A stretch of 64,000 nt of DNA from Alteromonas gilva (GTDB lineage Bacteria > Pseudomonadota > Gammaproteobacteria > Enterobacterales > Alteromonadaceae): contig NZ_JAQQXP010000001.1 of assembly GCF_028595265.1 (NCBI RefSeq), positions 620,001 through 684,000 on the forward strand, read 5' to 3'. The translations under genes and the position numbers were made by a program. Positions 43,021 through 53,230 of the stretch are shown piece by piece (within the stretch, counting starts at the first letter, position 1; each line of letters starts with the position of its first letter). The notes beneath the pieces are model-generated. The model ran no database searches and was not told the DNA's origin. It worked only from the letters and a program-made list of their open reading frames with translations.

Positions 43021-45078
43021 TCACGATACCCCCAGTGCCTTATAAACCGCGTCAACAGGATCGCTATAAAAACTCACCTGAAACTTTGTGAAAGTCTCTC
43101 CCGGCACGCTAGGTATGTCACTTGCTGATGCCATCGGCAGTAACACTTTTGTTGCTCCAGCTTCCAAAGCGACCTGCATCGTAGATGCAAGGTCCTGAAC
43201 CGGATTAACAACACCACCCAGTGTCATGCTTCCCAGCACTACCATCGATTCTTGTATTGGTTTATTCAGCAATATCGAGCAACACGCAACCAATGATGCC
43301 AAGCTTGCTGTATGACTGTTACCACTGTTCTGTAGATCAACAAAATGCAGATGAAATTCGTGTTCTGAAAATTTTGTATTCGCAGCAATTCGACTCAAAT
43401 TACCTTTGAAATACTCAAAGCCAACGCGAACCTGTTCCTTTGCTGCGGTATCGGAACCAAAACCAGAAGTTGAATGTTTGCCATTACCTGCGGTCATTTG
43501 CGTTTCAAGGCGGAAGACTCCAAGTTTCCCTAGTGCGCCATCAGTAACAAAGTGGACAACACCCGGTTTTGGCACACCTTTCGGTATAAGATCCGAGCCC
43601 CCCTGTTCCGGCACACCAACAAAAAACTCTTCGTGAGTTTCGTTATCGATGTAACTAAAGTTCACATCGAAAAACTCCATCCCTCCAATCTTTTTAAGCT
43701 GCTCTTTCACACGGCGGCGACATTCCAAAGCATAAGTTAAACACTCTCTAATGGCTTCCTTGTCATACTCTGCGTGCGGATAAAGTAGTTTCAGCAACCC
43801 TGATGTGGTTCGACGTACCCCTATCACATCACGCTGGTTGAGGTTGTTCCCTAACTTGAAGTATTTATCAATTGCGTCTGAGAACGTCGTCTTGCGCATT
43901 TCGCGCATATACTCAGCCAAGTAGTCGGTAATTAAGCCAAAACGGTCTGTGAAGAACTCAGGGCGCATTTTGGGTATCTCCCAACCGGGGATGTAAGCGT
44001 GGAATCGGTCAAAATACGCTGAATCGATCATTTCTGGCGGGAATGGAGCCAAGAGGTGGCTGGTTTTCACTAACGTCTCGACACTGTGGTCGATATTGCC
44101 AACAAATACCATTGAAGCTTTGGCTTCAATAGAGTCGCGGCCGCGAGAGAACGAGCCTGACGCCATGTAGTCTTTCATGATCTGGATGCCGTCTTTGTCT
44201 TTGAAGCGAATCCCTGCAACCTCATCAAATGCGACAACATCCCACATGCCTACCAAACCAATTTGACGGGAAGACATGTTATAGAACAGATTCGCCACGG
44301 TAGTCTGACCGCCAGAAACAAGCAGTGAGTTGGGCGAACACTCTTTGTAAACGTGCGATTTACCCGTACCACGGGGACCGAGTTCGCAAACGTTATAGTT
44401 GTTCTCAACAAAGGGGATCATTCGGGCAATCAAATGCCACTTAGTGCGCGTCTCAAGATTGGCGGGCTCCATACCTACCGAACGAAGCAATACATCCATC
44501 CATTGTTCCGTAGTGAAATTGCAGCGGGCACCATATACCTCGACCATATTCATTGAAGGCATTTGGATTGGCTTTAAATTCAGGATGCTAAACGGTGAAA
44601 CCTTTTGTCCTTCCTCGTAAAAATAGCTCACCGTGATAATGCACCAGATCCCACCGGTCAGCAGTTTCTCGTTCTCCTTAACGATTTTGTTTGGGACTAC
44701 CGCGTCTTTGATGCCGATATTCGACAAGCTGGCTTCGTAAACATCTTTCTTCTGATTAAGCTTCACCGTGACTTTATCGATAACTTTGTGCGTACCTTTT
44801 TCACGGATAAGCGATTTGGCTTTTTCTGCCTCATCTGGACGAACATAGTTCTCAGTCAGGATTTTTTTAACGTTTTTCAGGCCTTCCTGTATTAGCTCAT
44901 CTTCCGCCGCAGAGCAGTACATTCCGAGCAAATACTCAAGTACATAGACAGGAACATTCGCACCTTCTTTGAGCTGCTTAGTCAGGTCCTTACGAACTAC
45001 TCGGCCTTTAAACTCGGTAGTGAGTAAGTCATCCAAATCATGGCTACGGATTTCTGTTTCTTTATTGTTATCTGTCAT
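43021..45078 (-). CDS. brxL: BREX type 1 Lon-like protein BrxL
   Basis: This 685-residue AAA+ ATPase with a C-terminal Lon-type domain is a core BREX-1 component. The Walker A motif GPRGTGKSHVY lies near residue 236, followed by a Walker B-like VVAFDEVAGI. The C-terminal domain shows SGNSHTASLA (with the Ser of the Lon Ser-Lys dyad) and GATKVLLPMA (Lys). BrxL forms DNA-bound oligomers, and its role in blocking phage replication does not require visible proteolysis in reported cases. Length fits the family. GGGAG upstream of the ATG supports the start, 15 bp after pglZ. Confidence 0.95.
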   Translation of the reverse strand: MTDNNKETEIRSHDLDDLLTTEFKGRVVRKDLTKQLKEGANVPVYVLEYLLGMYCSAAEDELIQEGLKNVKKILTENYVRPDEAEKAKSLIREKGTHKVIDKVTVKLNQKKDVYEASLSNIGIKDAVVPNKIVKENEKLLTGGIWCIITVSYFYEEGQKVSPFSILNLKPIQMPSMNMVEVYGARCNFTTEQWMDVLLRSVGMEPANLETRTKWHLIARMIPFVENNYNVCELGPRGTGKSHVYKECSPNSLLVSGGQTTVANLFYNMSSRQIGLVGMWDVVAFDEVAGIRFKDKDGIQIMKDYMASGSFSRGRDSIEAKASMVFVGNIDHSVETLVKTSHLLAPFPPEMIDSAYFDRFHAYIPGWEIPKMRPEFFTDRFGLITDYLAEYMREMRKTTFSDAIDKYFKLGNNLNQRDVIGVRRTTSGLLKLLYPHAEYDKEAIRECLTYALECRRRVKEQLKKIGGMEFFDVNFSYIDNETHEEFFVGVPEQGGSDLIPKGVPKPGVVHFVTDGALGKLGVFRLETQMTAGNGKHSTSGFGSDTAAKEQVRVGFEYFKGNLSRIAANTKFSEHEFHLHFVDLQNSGNSHTASLASLVACCSILLNKPIQESMVVLGSMTLGGVVNPVQDLASTMQVALEAGATKVLLPMASASDIPSVPGETFTKFQVSFYSDPVDAVYKALGVS

Positions 45079-45093
45079 TTATCCGTGCTCTCC

Positions 45094-47838
45094 CTAGAAA
45101 AAATCGTCTTCAATGGCCAAGTCAATCGTCACCGTATGTGTTGCCATAGACTGACTGGCATCAGTATCTTTTAAAATCAGTTTGTAACTCAAGTTACGGT
45201 CAAAGCCACTACCTTCAAGCTTCACCGACACGTTGCGTTTGCGCTCATCTAGCTTTTCGGACGCAGAATCGAAAAGCACTTTCTCAATGGCACTTACCCG
45301 CATTCCTTCAGGTGATTCGATCCAAAGTTCCAGCTCTCTGGCTTTAAACTTTTCGCCCACAGCATCTGTTTGCAGAAGCTGAATACGGTCGATATTACTG
45401 ACGATCCTAACCGGGCTGTTTAATGGCACAACGCCTACTTTTTGTTTCGCGTGTTTCGTTTGAGCTTTTGTATCTAACTCGCGCACATGTAACAAGGGCA
45501 CACAGATTTCCTGTGGCATGATCCCGCCGTGTATAAACTTGGCACCACCCACAAAGTTAAACCGATTACTGCCACGCGGCACCATAAACTCGGCATCATC
45601 GCCGCTCGTAGCATCAATTCCAGCGGTATTAACTAAACGTCCCGTCCAGTAATAACTATCAGTTAGTAACTTGGAGCCGATTACATAGCGCTTTTTAGCC
45701 TCAACTGCGCCATCAGGTTTGACCTTGAGTGAAGTCTTATCTGAATCAGTCACATCAGTCATTTTAAACAGGAAGCCGTGATCGGCAGTCACAATAACGC
45801 GGCTACCATTAAGGCGATTTATTATGCGAGACACCAAGTTTTTGATTTCACTAATCGCATCACGGGCAGCTTCAAAGGTCAGGTTCTCAGTAGCATGTTT
45901 ATCACCAATCGCGTCAATATTGTCGTGATAGATGTACACCACCTCCAAGTCCCGAACTTTCTCCCTACCTTCCTGATTGGTCCAGTTCAACACATCATTT
46001 GCTTTAAACGCAGCGCCCTTGTGCTTCGCCAATATCTTGTTGCGATTTTCTAAGCCATGCACTGACAATCCATCCGCCCGGTATTCCAAAGTTTTACCTA
46101 GATGTGCAGTCATGGTCTTGTGGGGTAGCAAGCTACCCATTCCCAACTGGGTATAGCTGGGCACCACACCTAATTGAGAATGCAGCTTTGCCTGATAACG
46201 CTTCTCATCATTTATCTGCTGTCCAATTTCAGACGCCACTTCATAGCGAAGGGCATCAGATATAATCACAAATACACGCTTGACCGGCCCATTACTGAGA
46301 AGGCTTCCAACCTCTTGATTAAAGAAATCCTGCTGATTGTTAACACCCGTCAATTTCCAGCTATCTAATAATGACTCGTTATCTACCAGCTTGCCCCAAT
46401 CAACTGCCAGATCATGTAAATACCAGTCAACGTAAAGTCGTTCGATATCGTCAACCAGACCGGTAGCTTTTAATAGATCACCGCCGTCTGTCTTATTGAG
46501 CTCAATACAGTTCTCACAGAATACCCGGTACGCATAATCAAACTGATACAACTCTTCGGTATATGCTGCATACATTTGCTTGCAGCTTTGAAAATCAAAG
46601 CCATCGGCGTGCTTTTCTTTCAACTCGTAGAAATGACGTGCGGCCTTGAGTGCCTTGTACATAGGTGCAAAGTTTTCGGTAGCTACGCTCCAATGGCCAC
46701 GAAGGCGAGTTGTTATCCAGTCGTCGACCTCTGTTCGTGTGAAAGCAGGTAAGTCTTTAGCAAGCGTTTTGAGTAATTGCTGGTCGGCTTCTTTGAATGT
46801 TTCAACGTGAAGCAGCTTCTCTGGGTGAGTCAGTTCGGCTAATTTGCTCGATATTTCAAGCTCCGCTGCAATGTCACTCGCAATTGTATTGTAGCTAGAC
46901 GCCAGCGTTCGATTCTCACGCCAGTTTGCAACAAAATTGATGATACCAGCGCGTTTTGCTGCGGCATTCGCCATTTTGTCCTGCAACTCCGTGGGAAGTT
47001 GGTCGTAGACGTTCCTGTCTAATCGCATTGGTAATATATGCGCCGACAGGCTTTGACCAAATTGACTGTTCGCCGCATCTACGCCGCCTGCCTGTAAAGC
47101 TTGAAAGCAATCCGTCACTAACAGTTTGATGAACAACTCATGCAAAGAAGGCTGTTTAGCCTTATCAGCATCTTTGATTGAGATGTCATCGCTCTGCCAT
47201 AGCGCAGGCTCAACATAGCCGAATTCTGCAACCACAAAGCTCCAAAAGGGCTTTGCTAAGTCGTATTTTTCCAGCTCATCCAGTAGCTGGTTGGCGTCTT
47301 CCGGCTTATGTGCATAGGCATCAAATAACTGATGGATCACAGCATTGAAACTGACGGATTCTACTTTCAGCAAGACCGCAATCATCGCAAGCTCTAGAAG
47401 CACTTTATCCGCATTATCCGGCAGAAGCTTTTTTAACTTTGTGTAACGCTGCTTATTGCCAAAAAAGCGCTTGTAGTGATTGATAACCTGCCGAAATTCC
47501 ATGCGCATGCCCAACTCGTTCAAAATCATAGCACTGGAGTCGGCGTAAAAGTGCGAAGCATACTGGCGTATATCATACAGCCAGTCTCGCGTAGGGGAAT
47601 TTACCGGCTTATTGCTGTATAACAGAAAGTTAGCGTTAGGCTGTTTGAGCTCAATCCGTTGCTTCACTTCGAGTTGTGACAAAGCATCAATTTCTATCAG
47701 CTTTATCTCGTGCTCTTTCATAGCAACACGAATATCAGTAAGTTGTTCGGTGAATTCTTGATCTTCATCGAGCCAAAACACGATTCGGCAGTGATTGGAC
47801 TTGGCTAGAATGCCTTCTTTTATCTTTAATAAGTCCAT
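45094..47838 (-). CDS. pglZ: BREX type 1 phosphatase-domain protein PglZ
   Basis: This 914-residue protein matches type A PglZ. The alkaline-phosphatase-like domain shows VFVIISDALRYE near residue 516 (metal-binding Asp) and VIVTADHGFLF near residue 683 (metal-binding Asp/His); a beta-rich C-terminal region follows. PglZ is essential for BREX defence and for host DNA methylation in reported systems, and its precise reaction is unsettled. GGTGG upstream supports the start. It lies 5 bp after the small accessory gene at 47844 and 15 bp before brxL. Confidence 0.95.
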   Translation of the reverse strand: MDLLKIKEGILAKSNHCRIVFWLDEDQEFTEQLTDIRVAMKEHEIKLIEIDALSQLEVKQRIELKQPNANFLLYSNKPVNSPTRDWLYDIRQYASHFYADSSAMILNELGMRMEFRQVINHYKRFFGNKQRYTKLKKLLPDNADKVLLELAMIAVLLKVESVSFNAVIHQLFDAYAHKPEDANQLLDELEKYDLAKPFWSFVVAEFGYVEPALWQSDDISIKDADKAKQPSLHELFIKLLVTDCFQALQAGGVDAANSQFGQSLSAHILPMRLDRNVYDQLPTELQDKMANAAAKRAGIINFVANWRENRTLASSYNTIASDIAAELEISSKLAELTHPEKLLHVETFKEADQQLLKTLAKDLPAFTRTEVDDWITTRLRGHWSVATENFAPMYKALKAARHFYELKEKHADGFDFQSCKQMYAAYTEELYQFDYAYRVFCENCIELNKTDGGDLLKATGLVDDIERLYVDWYLHDLAVDWGKLVDNESLLDSWKLTGVNNQQDFFNQEVGSLLSNGPVKRVFVIISDALRYEVASEIGQQINDEKRYQAKLHSQLGVVPSYTQLGMGSLLPHKTMTAHLGKTLEYRADGLSVHGLENRNKILAKHKGAAFKANDVLNWTNQEGREKVRDLEVVYIYHDNIDAIGDKHATENLTFEAARDAISEIKNLVSRIINRLNGSRVIVTADHGFLFKMTDVTDSDKTSLKVKPDGAVEAKKRYVIGSKLLTDSYYWTGRLVNTAGIDATSGDDAEFMVPRGSNRFNFVGGAKFIHGGIMPQEICVPLLHVRELDTKAQTKHAKQKVGVVPLNSPVRIVSNIDRIQLLQTDAVGEKFKARELELWIESPEGMRVSAIEKVLFDSASEKLDERKRNVSVKLEGSGFDRNLSYKLILKDTDASQSMATHTVTIDLAIEDDFF

Positions 47839-47843
47839 AAAAA

Positions 47844-48128
47844 TTAACCACCCAAAGCCTGTTTAAGTTCACTAAATAACTGCTCACATTTGAGTGAATT
47901 TTCTTGATAAGTGCTGTTAAAAATTTCGCCTGATCTCTGATTAATTGTTTTTAATACAGTGGACAATTCATAAAGAAGATTAAAAACTTTACCACTAACT
48001 TTATGGTTGTGCTTCCACGTTTCAAGTGCAGCTTGGGTTAGTCCAGTTAGCTGAGTATTTTGAATGTTGCTATTGACGAGTTTTAGCACTTTGCGCTCAA
48101 AACCTATCCGTTCAATAAAATTTGTCAT
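47844..48128 (-). CDS. Unknown 94-residue helical protein in the BREX operon
   Basis: This small protein is predicted all-helical, hydrophilic and neutral to basic, with heptad-like stretches (ERKVLKLVNSNIQN, LFSELKQALGG), and no membrane segment. Its ATG overlaps the stop of the nucleotidyltransferase gene by 4 bp (ATGA), so the two are made together and may form a complex. This is the layout of many two-gene toxin-antitoxin or nucleotidyltransferase-partner (HEPN/MNT-like) systems, but the HEPN Rx4-6H motif is not evident. I do not recognise the family. Confidence 0.65.
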   Translation of the reverse strand: MTNFIERIGFERKVLKLVNSNIQNTQLTGLTQAALETWKHNHKVSGKVFNLLYELSTVLKTINQRSGEIFNSTYQENSLKCEQLFSELKQALGG

Positions 48129-48763
48129 ATTGTTCCTGCAATTTTAGTTGCTACCTCATCAATCCAACGAATTATGGACTTCCTATGCTTTAGTAGCTCA
48201 TTAGCTGGGTTTTCATTGTCAGAAAGCGTTTCGCCACGAACAGTGGATCTGCGACAGTTAAGCATTGTTAGATAGAGTGGACGTGGAATATCAAGGGACA
48301 ATTGTGAGAGTTCAAATGGAGCGAACTTACTGAAGTTAAACTTCCCATTTATGAAAATTGATGCAGCCATTGCAATATCTCTTACTGCTACAGCTATCAG
48401 ACCTACTTCAAAAACGCTTGAGGGGGTATTATCTAATAGCTCGCTCAAAGACGACACTACTATATTTTTCAGTTCAGATATTTCTGAGGGTGCTGAATCA
48501 TAACTTGCTGGAGGTCCAATCTCTCGCAAAAAGTCATACTTTCTTGTCTCAGAACCTACAGGTACAGAGTCTTGATAAAGATGCCATGCGAAAAGTGTTC
48601 CCTTTTCATACAGTCTTCTAATGCCAGACTTCGTATAGACAGACCAGTTTTGTGGGCAGCTAACATGCTCATCGTCCGATACAACTAATACATCAACATC
48701 TGATCCAGAGTCAAAATCACCAGAAACAAGTGAGCCAAATACATATCTCAATGAAGAATTCAT
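48125..48763 (-). CDS. Nucleotidyltransferase-fold protein in the BREX operon
   Basis: This 212-residue protein begins close to the polymerase-beta-type nucleotidyltransferase motif FGSLVSGDFDSGSDVDVLV (residues 9-27), with Gly-Ser and the DxD metal ligands intact. The rest is helical. Proteins of this fold transfer nucleotides to proteins, RNA or small molecules and occur as MNT antitoxins, MenT-like toxins and CBASS-like synthases; the short N terminus and size fit a minimal nucleotidyltransferase. ATGA overlaps on both sides join it to the pentapeptide-repeat gene and the 94-residue gene, forming a compact three-gene module inserted between pglX and pglZ. Confidence 0.78.
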   Translation of the reverse strand: MNSSLRYVFGSLVSGDFDSGSDVDVLVVSDDEHVSCPQNWSVYTKSGIRRLYEKGTLFAWHLYQDSVPVGSETRKYDFLREIGPPASYDSAPSEISELKNIVVSSLSELLDNTPSSVFEVGLIAVAVRDIAMAASIFINGKFNFSKFAPFELSQLSLDIPRPLYLTMLNCRRSTVRGETLSDNENPANELLKHRKSIIRWIDEVATKIAGTI

Positions 48764-49575
48764 CTTCTAGATAACCTCTTCACGAGAACTGATAAGAACA
48801 TACCAAGTAGTACAAAGCGGCAAAGTACTAATGGTACACCTAGCATTAGCGGGAGAGCATCGGAGTCGAGCCCTAAAAAGACCAACACAGAAGCTTGCAA
48901 AGAACTAGCTAAAATTTCGCCAGAGAGAATTGATAATAGCGTGGCAGCAAAGATTACGAGACAGATAGTTCGGAAAACCTTAACTAGAGATTCTCCGTTA
49001 CCCCAGATAAAATCAAGGCTGCTGAATGTGAGATAGTTCCAGACAAACTTGGCTCGGTCCCAGCTTTTATATTTATCTCTATACCAGCCCTCAGATGAAA
49101 AAGCACCTTTTTTGAGATGCGTTTTCGTGGCCATCAACTCATGTTTAATGGCCTTGTTCACTCCAACAACATCGCCGATCTGACCAAAATTAACTCGCAG
49201 AGCTTGTGCAAACTCTAACGCAACATTTTCGAATCCGGGTTGATTATTATCGAGAATAGTATTTGTGATTCTTGTATTGTTGAAACGGCAATAGTCAAAT
49301 TTGCATCCAATAAATTCAGAGCCCCTGAAACTACTATTTTTAAGCTGCGCACCTGTAAAATCACAATTTACAAATTTGCATTTTCTGAAGTAGCAATCGT
49401 CAAAAACGCTGTATCGAAAATCTACCCTCTCGAAGGTTTTTTCGACTGCGCTTACTCTCAGCATATGAGCCTTGCTCAGACGAACACCATTGACACCTGA
49501 AACATTAAACTCAATATCTCCTAGGTGCTTAACCGGGTTGTCTGTCCATTCTGACTGTTGCAGTTCTATACTCAT
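48760..49575 (-). CDS. Pentapeptide-repeat membrane protein in the BREX operon
   Basis: This 271-residue protein has a pentapeptide-repeat solenoid (about residues 45-105: FRYSVFDDCYFRKCKFVNCD, FTGAQLKNSSFRGSEF, FDYCRFNNTRI) followed by a helical linker and two strong hydrophobic segments (about 195-220 and 235-262) ending in basic VKRLSRR. Two helices after a pentapeptide repeat resemble pore-type channels. ATG 49575 is preferred: it lies one base after the pglX stop. A longer start at 49662 would overlap pglX. It may be a membrane-acting effector; the sequence shows only repeat and membrane features. Confidence 0.75.
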   Translation of the reverse strand: MSIELQQSEWTDNPVKHLGDIEFNVSGVNGVRLSKAHMLRVSAVEKTFERVDFRYSVFDDCYFRKCKFVNCDFTGAQLKNSSFRGSEFIGCKFDYCRFNNTRITNTILDNNQPGFENVALEFAQALRVNFGQIGDVVGVNKAIKHELMATKTHLKKGAFSSEGWYRDKYKSWDRAKFVWNYLTFSSLDFIWGNGESLVKVFRTICLVIFAATLLSILSGEILASSLQASVLVFLGLDSDALPLMLGVPLVLCRFVLLGMFLSVLVKRLSRR

Positions 49576-49576
49576 G

Positions 49577-52500
49577 CTAGTTAACCGCCTTTCCGTGAAT
49601 ACCTTTGACGTTTGCGAGTAAGTTACCAAACCTCCCATAGTTAGCTTTGACGCCGTCATCAAGATCTAACGAAATACGCATCTCGGCATAGTGCTTAAGT
49701 TCTTCGTCATACTTGCGTAGTTCTGCTTGTTTTTTCTCTAGATCTTTAATTTCCTTTTCAATGCGACGCTGCTCTGTGCCAGTAGCCTCTACTACTTCTT
49801 CCATTTTTCTAGAAAGCTGGTGATCGTATTTGCCCATTAACGGAGTGACGTACTCCGTCCGCATACGTGATAGCGTGGCTTCGTTGTAGCGGTGCAGATA
49901 AACTAAACATTCAATCGCCTTTTCTTTACCTGAGCTAAACAGCCAGTAAATCGGGCGCTTTTTATACATTTTGCAGTGATCAGCAAAGAATTGAGTGGAG
50001 AAGTAGCGACGAATCGTTTCCATCGCGCTTTCGCCTTTTTTGGGCCTGATAGCATTTAAGCACAGGCTTTCAGCGACAAATTCTAGGTTTTCTTGAAGAT
50101 GCTCAGCGCCCCAAACTGATCTCACGAACTCTCGGAAACGTGTCGTAGCGTCATCTTCAAATAGCCATTCTTCGGATGCGAGAGGAATAATGCCGTCATC
50201 ATCCACTGGGAAAGATTTATAAGCCCCCTCTGCTACCAATTCTTTGAAGCCTTCGTTCCCAGCGTGTGCATAAACTATCCCACCTTTATTAAGGGAATAG
50301 CGACCCATCATGCAGCCAATTGAGTAACTTACTAGCTCTACAATCAGATTCGCAGTCATTCTTTGCTTATCAAATAAACCTTCCCTAACATAATTCCTGT
50401 GAAGGGTTAAATCTGTGACAGTTAGCGGATTTTGATCTAAACAACCATAAGCTCTGGAAATTTCTTGGTCTATCTTATTCTCTAGCTCCAAAGTCAATTT
50501 CAAATTTGATTCAAATTCCATTTGTAGATTGTTCACAGATGAAAATATTTTGCTATCTACAACTCTAGTCAAAAGAGGGGGGGTGGAGAAATCCCACGAA
50601 CTTTCAAGTGAGTCCCAATCTCTTTTATGTATGTCAATCAATAAGTTGACAGCATGATTATCAATTGGGATGTCTTTTACAGGTATTTTGGCAATATGAC
50701 CAACTTCAAACTTAAATGTCTCACTAACAACTCCAAGGACTGATTTACAAACTGAACTATTTAATATTGCGATCAGTTTATCCCTTTGATTAAGGTCGTC
50801 AAAAAATATTGCCGGGCCTACGTGCCCAAATATTTGACCTTTAGGAAAATACCTGAAGGATGGTTTCCCGCTGGATATAATCGACCATGCTATACCCTCG
50901 CTAAAATAATGCTTTATATTCTTTATTGTTCTCGTAGGGCTGCCATAAAGTGATGCGGCATATTCAAGAACTTCTTTACCTTTGTTCTCCCAATTAATTA
51001 CATGCTCGTTATTACCGTACCATCTTCGATAACCTCCACCTTTCTGAAAAGGCACCCATTTGTAATTATTTTGCTTACATTCTTGACCATCAATAGCAAA
51101 TTTTCCGGCATCAACTTCAAACCAAAGTCTAAGGAACCGATTATCATCCGAGGTTGCTAACCCCTGTCTTGGCTTGGCAATTTCTGCCATCAGAGGGTCA
51201 TTTTGGAAGCTGTCTTTTAACTCATCTGAAACCCAGTAAGAAATGGGCTTGCCCGGTATTTTTATAAAATCGTTTGCGGAAGAAGTTGTGAGCCTTTTGT
51301 TTTTAATAGGAAATTCATTAGGAACTCCATTATCATTTAAATCTTTATTTTCACAGTAAGAAAATCGCCCGACATAAGATGTTAGATTTTGGTGTCTAAA
51401 TATCGTTGCACTAGTGCCGAACGCAATTTTCATAACGCCGTTTCCCATATGCAAAAGGCTATCGATTGTGTAATCACACAAAAATTTCTCTCTCATTTTT
51501 TCGTAACTAGATAAGAACATCCATGCCTGCATAGTCACCATTGCATTGTATGCAGTTTTTTTTAGCCAATTCATTCCCCTATCCATGAACATTGCAAATA
51601 GATCTGCCTTAGAATTGGCAAAGTGCGTTTTAGCAAATTCCTTTAATTCAGCATTCATCCCTTTACCACCCATATAAGGTGGGTTTGCAACTACAGCATC
51701 ATATCTTTGCGCCAACAGGGTAGCTTGATCCACAATAGGAATTAGTTTTTCTGCACCACCACTCGCGACAGGGTCAGTTCCTCTTACTTTGTTCAGCAAC
51801 TGCTCTTTAAGTTTTCTAAGCGTTGGCAAATATTGATGTTCAACCTGAATCAATGAACCCACAGTTTTCGCCTGCTCAAACGACATAATCAGGTGTTTCA
51901 GCAAGTCGAAATATTCAGCATATTCACCTGTCGGTGCATCAAATTTCTTAGTTTCGACAAACAGATCGCCGCTACTGCCTTGTTTAGCCTTGCCATCTAA
52001 ATTTAGAGCGTGCCAGAGTGATGCGCTATCCCAGCCTTCGGTTGACTGTAATGCATAAACATTCAGTTTTACGCTGCCATCCTGAACGCGCTGGAATATA
52101 CGTCGGTCGTCTTCACGGGCTTTCATTAGAAGCGCAAAACCAGCGAGTTGCGCCGCTCGGTCATCGATATCCAGACCGTAGATATTTTTAGTCAGGATCA
52201 GTTCTGGAATTTCGCGCAAGCGATAACCACGTTCTAAATAGATTTCACGCAGTAGCTCATACATCTCAACAAGGATATGGCCTGAGCCACAGGCTGGGTC
52301 GAGTACTTTTATCGTTTCAGGATCAAGACTTCTTGGCGTAATAGCGGCTAGCTGAGCGTTTACCTCATCAGTTTGCTCGGCAGGCTCAATGTAATACTCC
52401 ATCTTGGCTTTGATGGAAGAATCCGGATAGGTAGCCAACCACTGACGGCCAATGCTGTTCTGCACCAGATATTTTACTATCCAGTTAGGCGTGAAAAGCT

Positions 52501-53215
52501 GGGTGGCTGCCGGGATATCCTCTGATTTAACCACCTTGCCAATAACAGCATCTTTATGCTCTGAGATATAGAACTGATAAAGCCAGCCGATAACTTCGAT
52601 TTGCTCCCAGTCTTCTTCAGGAATATCGTTTATCAGCCCCTTCAGAATCGAATCGGTTTTAGTGAGATTATCAGGCAGCAGCAGTTCGGTTGCATCATCA
52701 ATGGCCTCGAATAGAAACGGCATAACGCTATGCAAGTGATGACACTGGCCAAGTAATAACTCACGGTACAACACTTCCTGTTTATCACCAGCTAATTGCC
52801 ATTCAATGATTTGTGCTTTATCCAGCCCCAACATATCAGCTACATCTGCCGCATGGTCTAAGATTTCCGGTAAACCATCTTGATTGGTTGAATTACTTAA
52901 TACCCGGCAGCCATGCTCAAAATAGTCCTGTAGTTCCATATATCGAAGCGCGGCTAAACGGTTAAACCATGTATATGCCATCTCGCGAACAAACAAGTCG
53001 TAACCTTTTTCTTCTACGCGCTTTTCAAGCCGCTTGCGCTGCTCACCCTGCTGTTTAGTAAAGGCATTTCCTTCAATAATAGCCGTGCTACCCTGAAAGC
53101 TGACTGGAGCAATTTCATCTTCGTATATTCCAAAGTGTGCTGCACGTTTGGCTACCGCTTCCATAAACTGGCGACGTGCTTTTGGGGCATAAGCTTTTAA
53201 GTTCTTGGTATTCAT
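49577..53215 (-). CDS. pglX: BREX type 1 adenine-specific methyltransferase PglX
   Basis: This 1212-residue N6-adenine methyltransferase marks host DNA for self/non-self discrimination. SAM motif DPACGSGH lies near residue 305 and the catalytic NPPYMGGKG near residue 511. The N-terminal part matches PglX of BREX-1, as does a long C-terminal region that ends in a coiled coil (KKQAELRKYDEELKHYAEMR). The central stretch between about residues 560 and 960, corresponding to target recognition, looks more AT-rich and is the part most likely to vary between strains. Length is normal. It begins 15 bp after brxC. Confidence 0.96.
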   Translation of the reverse strand: MNTKNLKAYAPKARRQFMEAVAKRAAHFGIYEDEIAPVSFQGSTAIIEGNAFTKQQGEQRKRLEKRVEEKGYDLFVREMAYTWFNRLAALRYMELQDYFEHGCRVLSNSTNQDGLPEILDHAADVADMLGLDKAQIIEWQLAGDKQEVLYRELLLGQCHHLHSVMPFLFEAIDDATELLLPDNLTKTDSILKGLINDIPEEDWEQIEVIGWLYQFYISEHKDAVIGKVVKSEDIPAATQLFTPNWIVKYLVQNSIGRQWLATYPDSSIKAKMEYYIEPAEQTDEVNAQLAAITPRSLDPETIKVLDPACGSGHILVEMYELLREIYLERGYRLREIPELILTKNIYGLDIDDRAAQLAGFALLMKAREDDRRIFQRVQDGSVKLNVYALQSTEGWDSASLWHALNLDGKAKQGSSGDLFVETKKFDAPTGEYAEYFDLLKHLIMSFEQAKTVGSLIQVEHQYLPTLRKLKEQLLNKVRGTDPVASGGAEKLIPIVDQATLLAQRYDAVVANPPYMGGKGMNAELKEFAKTHFANSKADLFAMFMDRGMNWLKKTAYNAMVTMQAWMFLSSYEKMREKFLCDYTIDSLLHMGNGVMKIAFGTSATIFRHQNLTSYVGRFSYCENKDLNDNGVPNEFPIKNKRLTTSSANDFIKIPGKPISYWVSDELKDSFQNDPLMAEIAKPRQGLATSDDNRFLRLWFEVDAGKFAIDGQECKQNNYKWVPFQKGGGYRRWYGNNEHVINWENKGKEVLEYAASLYGSPTRTIKNIKHYFSEGIAWSIISSGKPSFRYFPKGQIFGHVGPAIFFDDLNQRDKLIAILNSSVCKSVLGVVSETFKFEVGHIAKIPVKDIPIDNHAVNLLIDIHKRDWDSLESSWDFSTPPLLTRVVDSKIFSSVNNLQMEFESNLKLTLELENKIDQEISRAYGCLDQNPLTVTDLTLHRNYVREGLFDKQRMTANLIVELVSYSIGCMMGRYSLNKGGIVYAHAGNEGFKELVAEGAYKSFPVDDDGIIPLASEEWLFEDDATTRFREFVRSVWGAEHLQENLEFVAESLCLNAIRPKKGESAMETIRRYFSTQFFADHCKMYKKRPIYWLFSSGKEKAIECLVYLHRYNEATLSRMRTEYVTPLMGKYDHQLSRKMEEVVEATGTEQRRIEKEIKDLEKKQAELRKYDEELKHYAEMRISLDLDDGVKANYGRFGNLLANVKGIHGKAVN

Positions 53216-53230
53216 AATCTGTGTCCCTAC

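Noticed and set aside
49576..49662. Longer start of the pentapeptide-repeat gene at 49662
   Set aside because: It would overlap the end of pglX by 86 bases; the ATG one base after the pglX stop fits the operon spacing.
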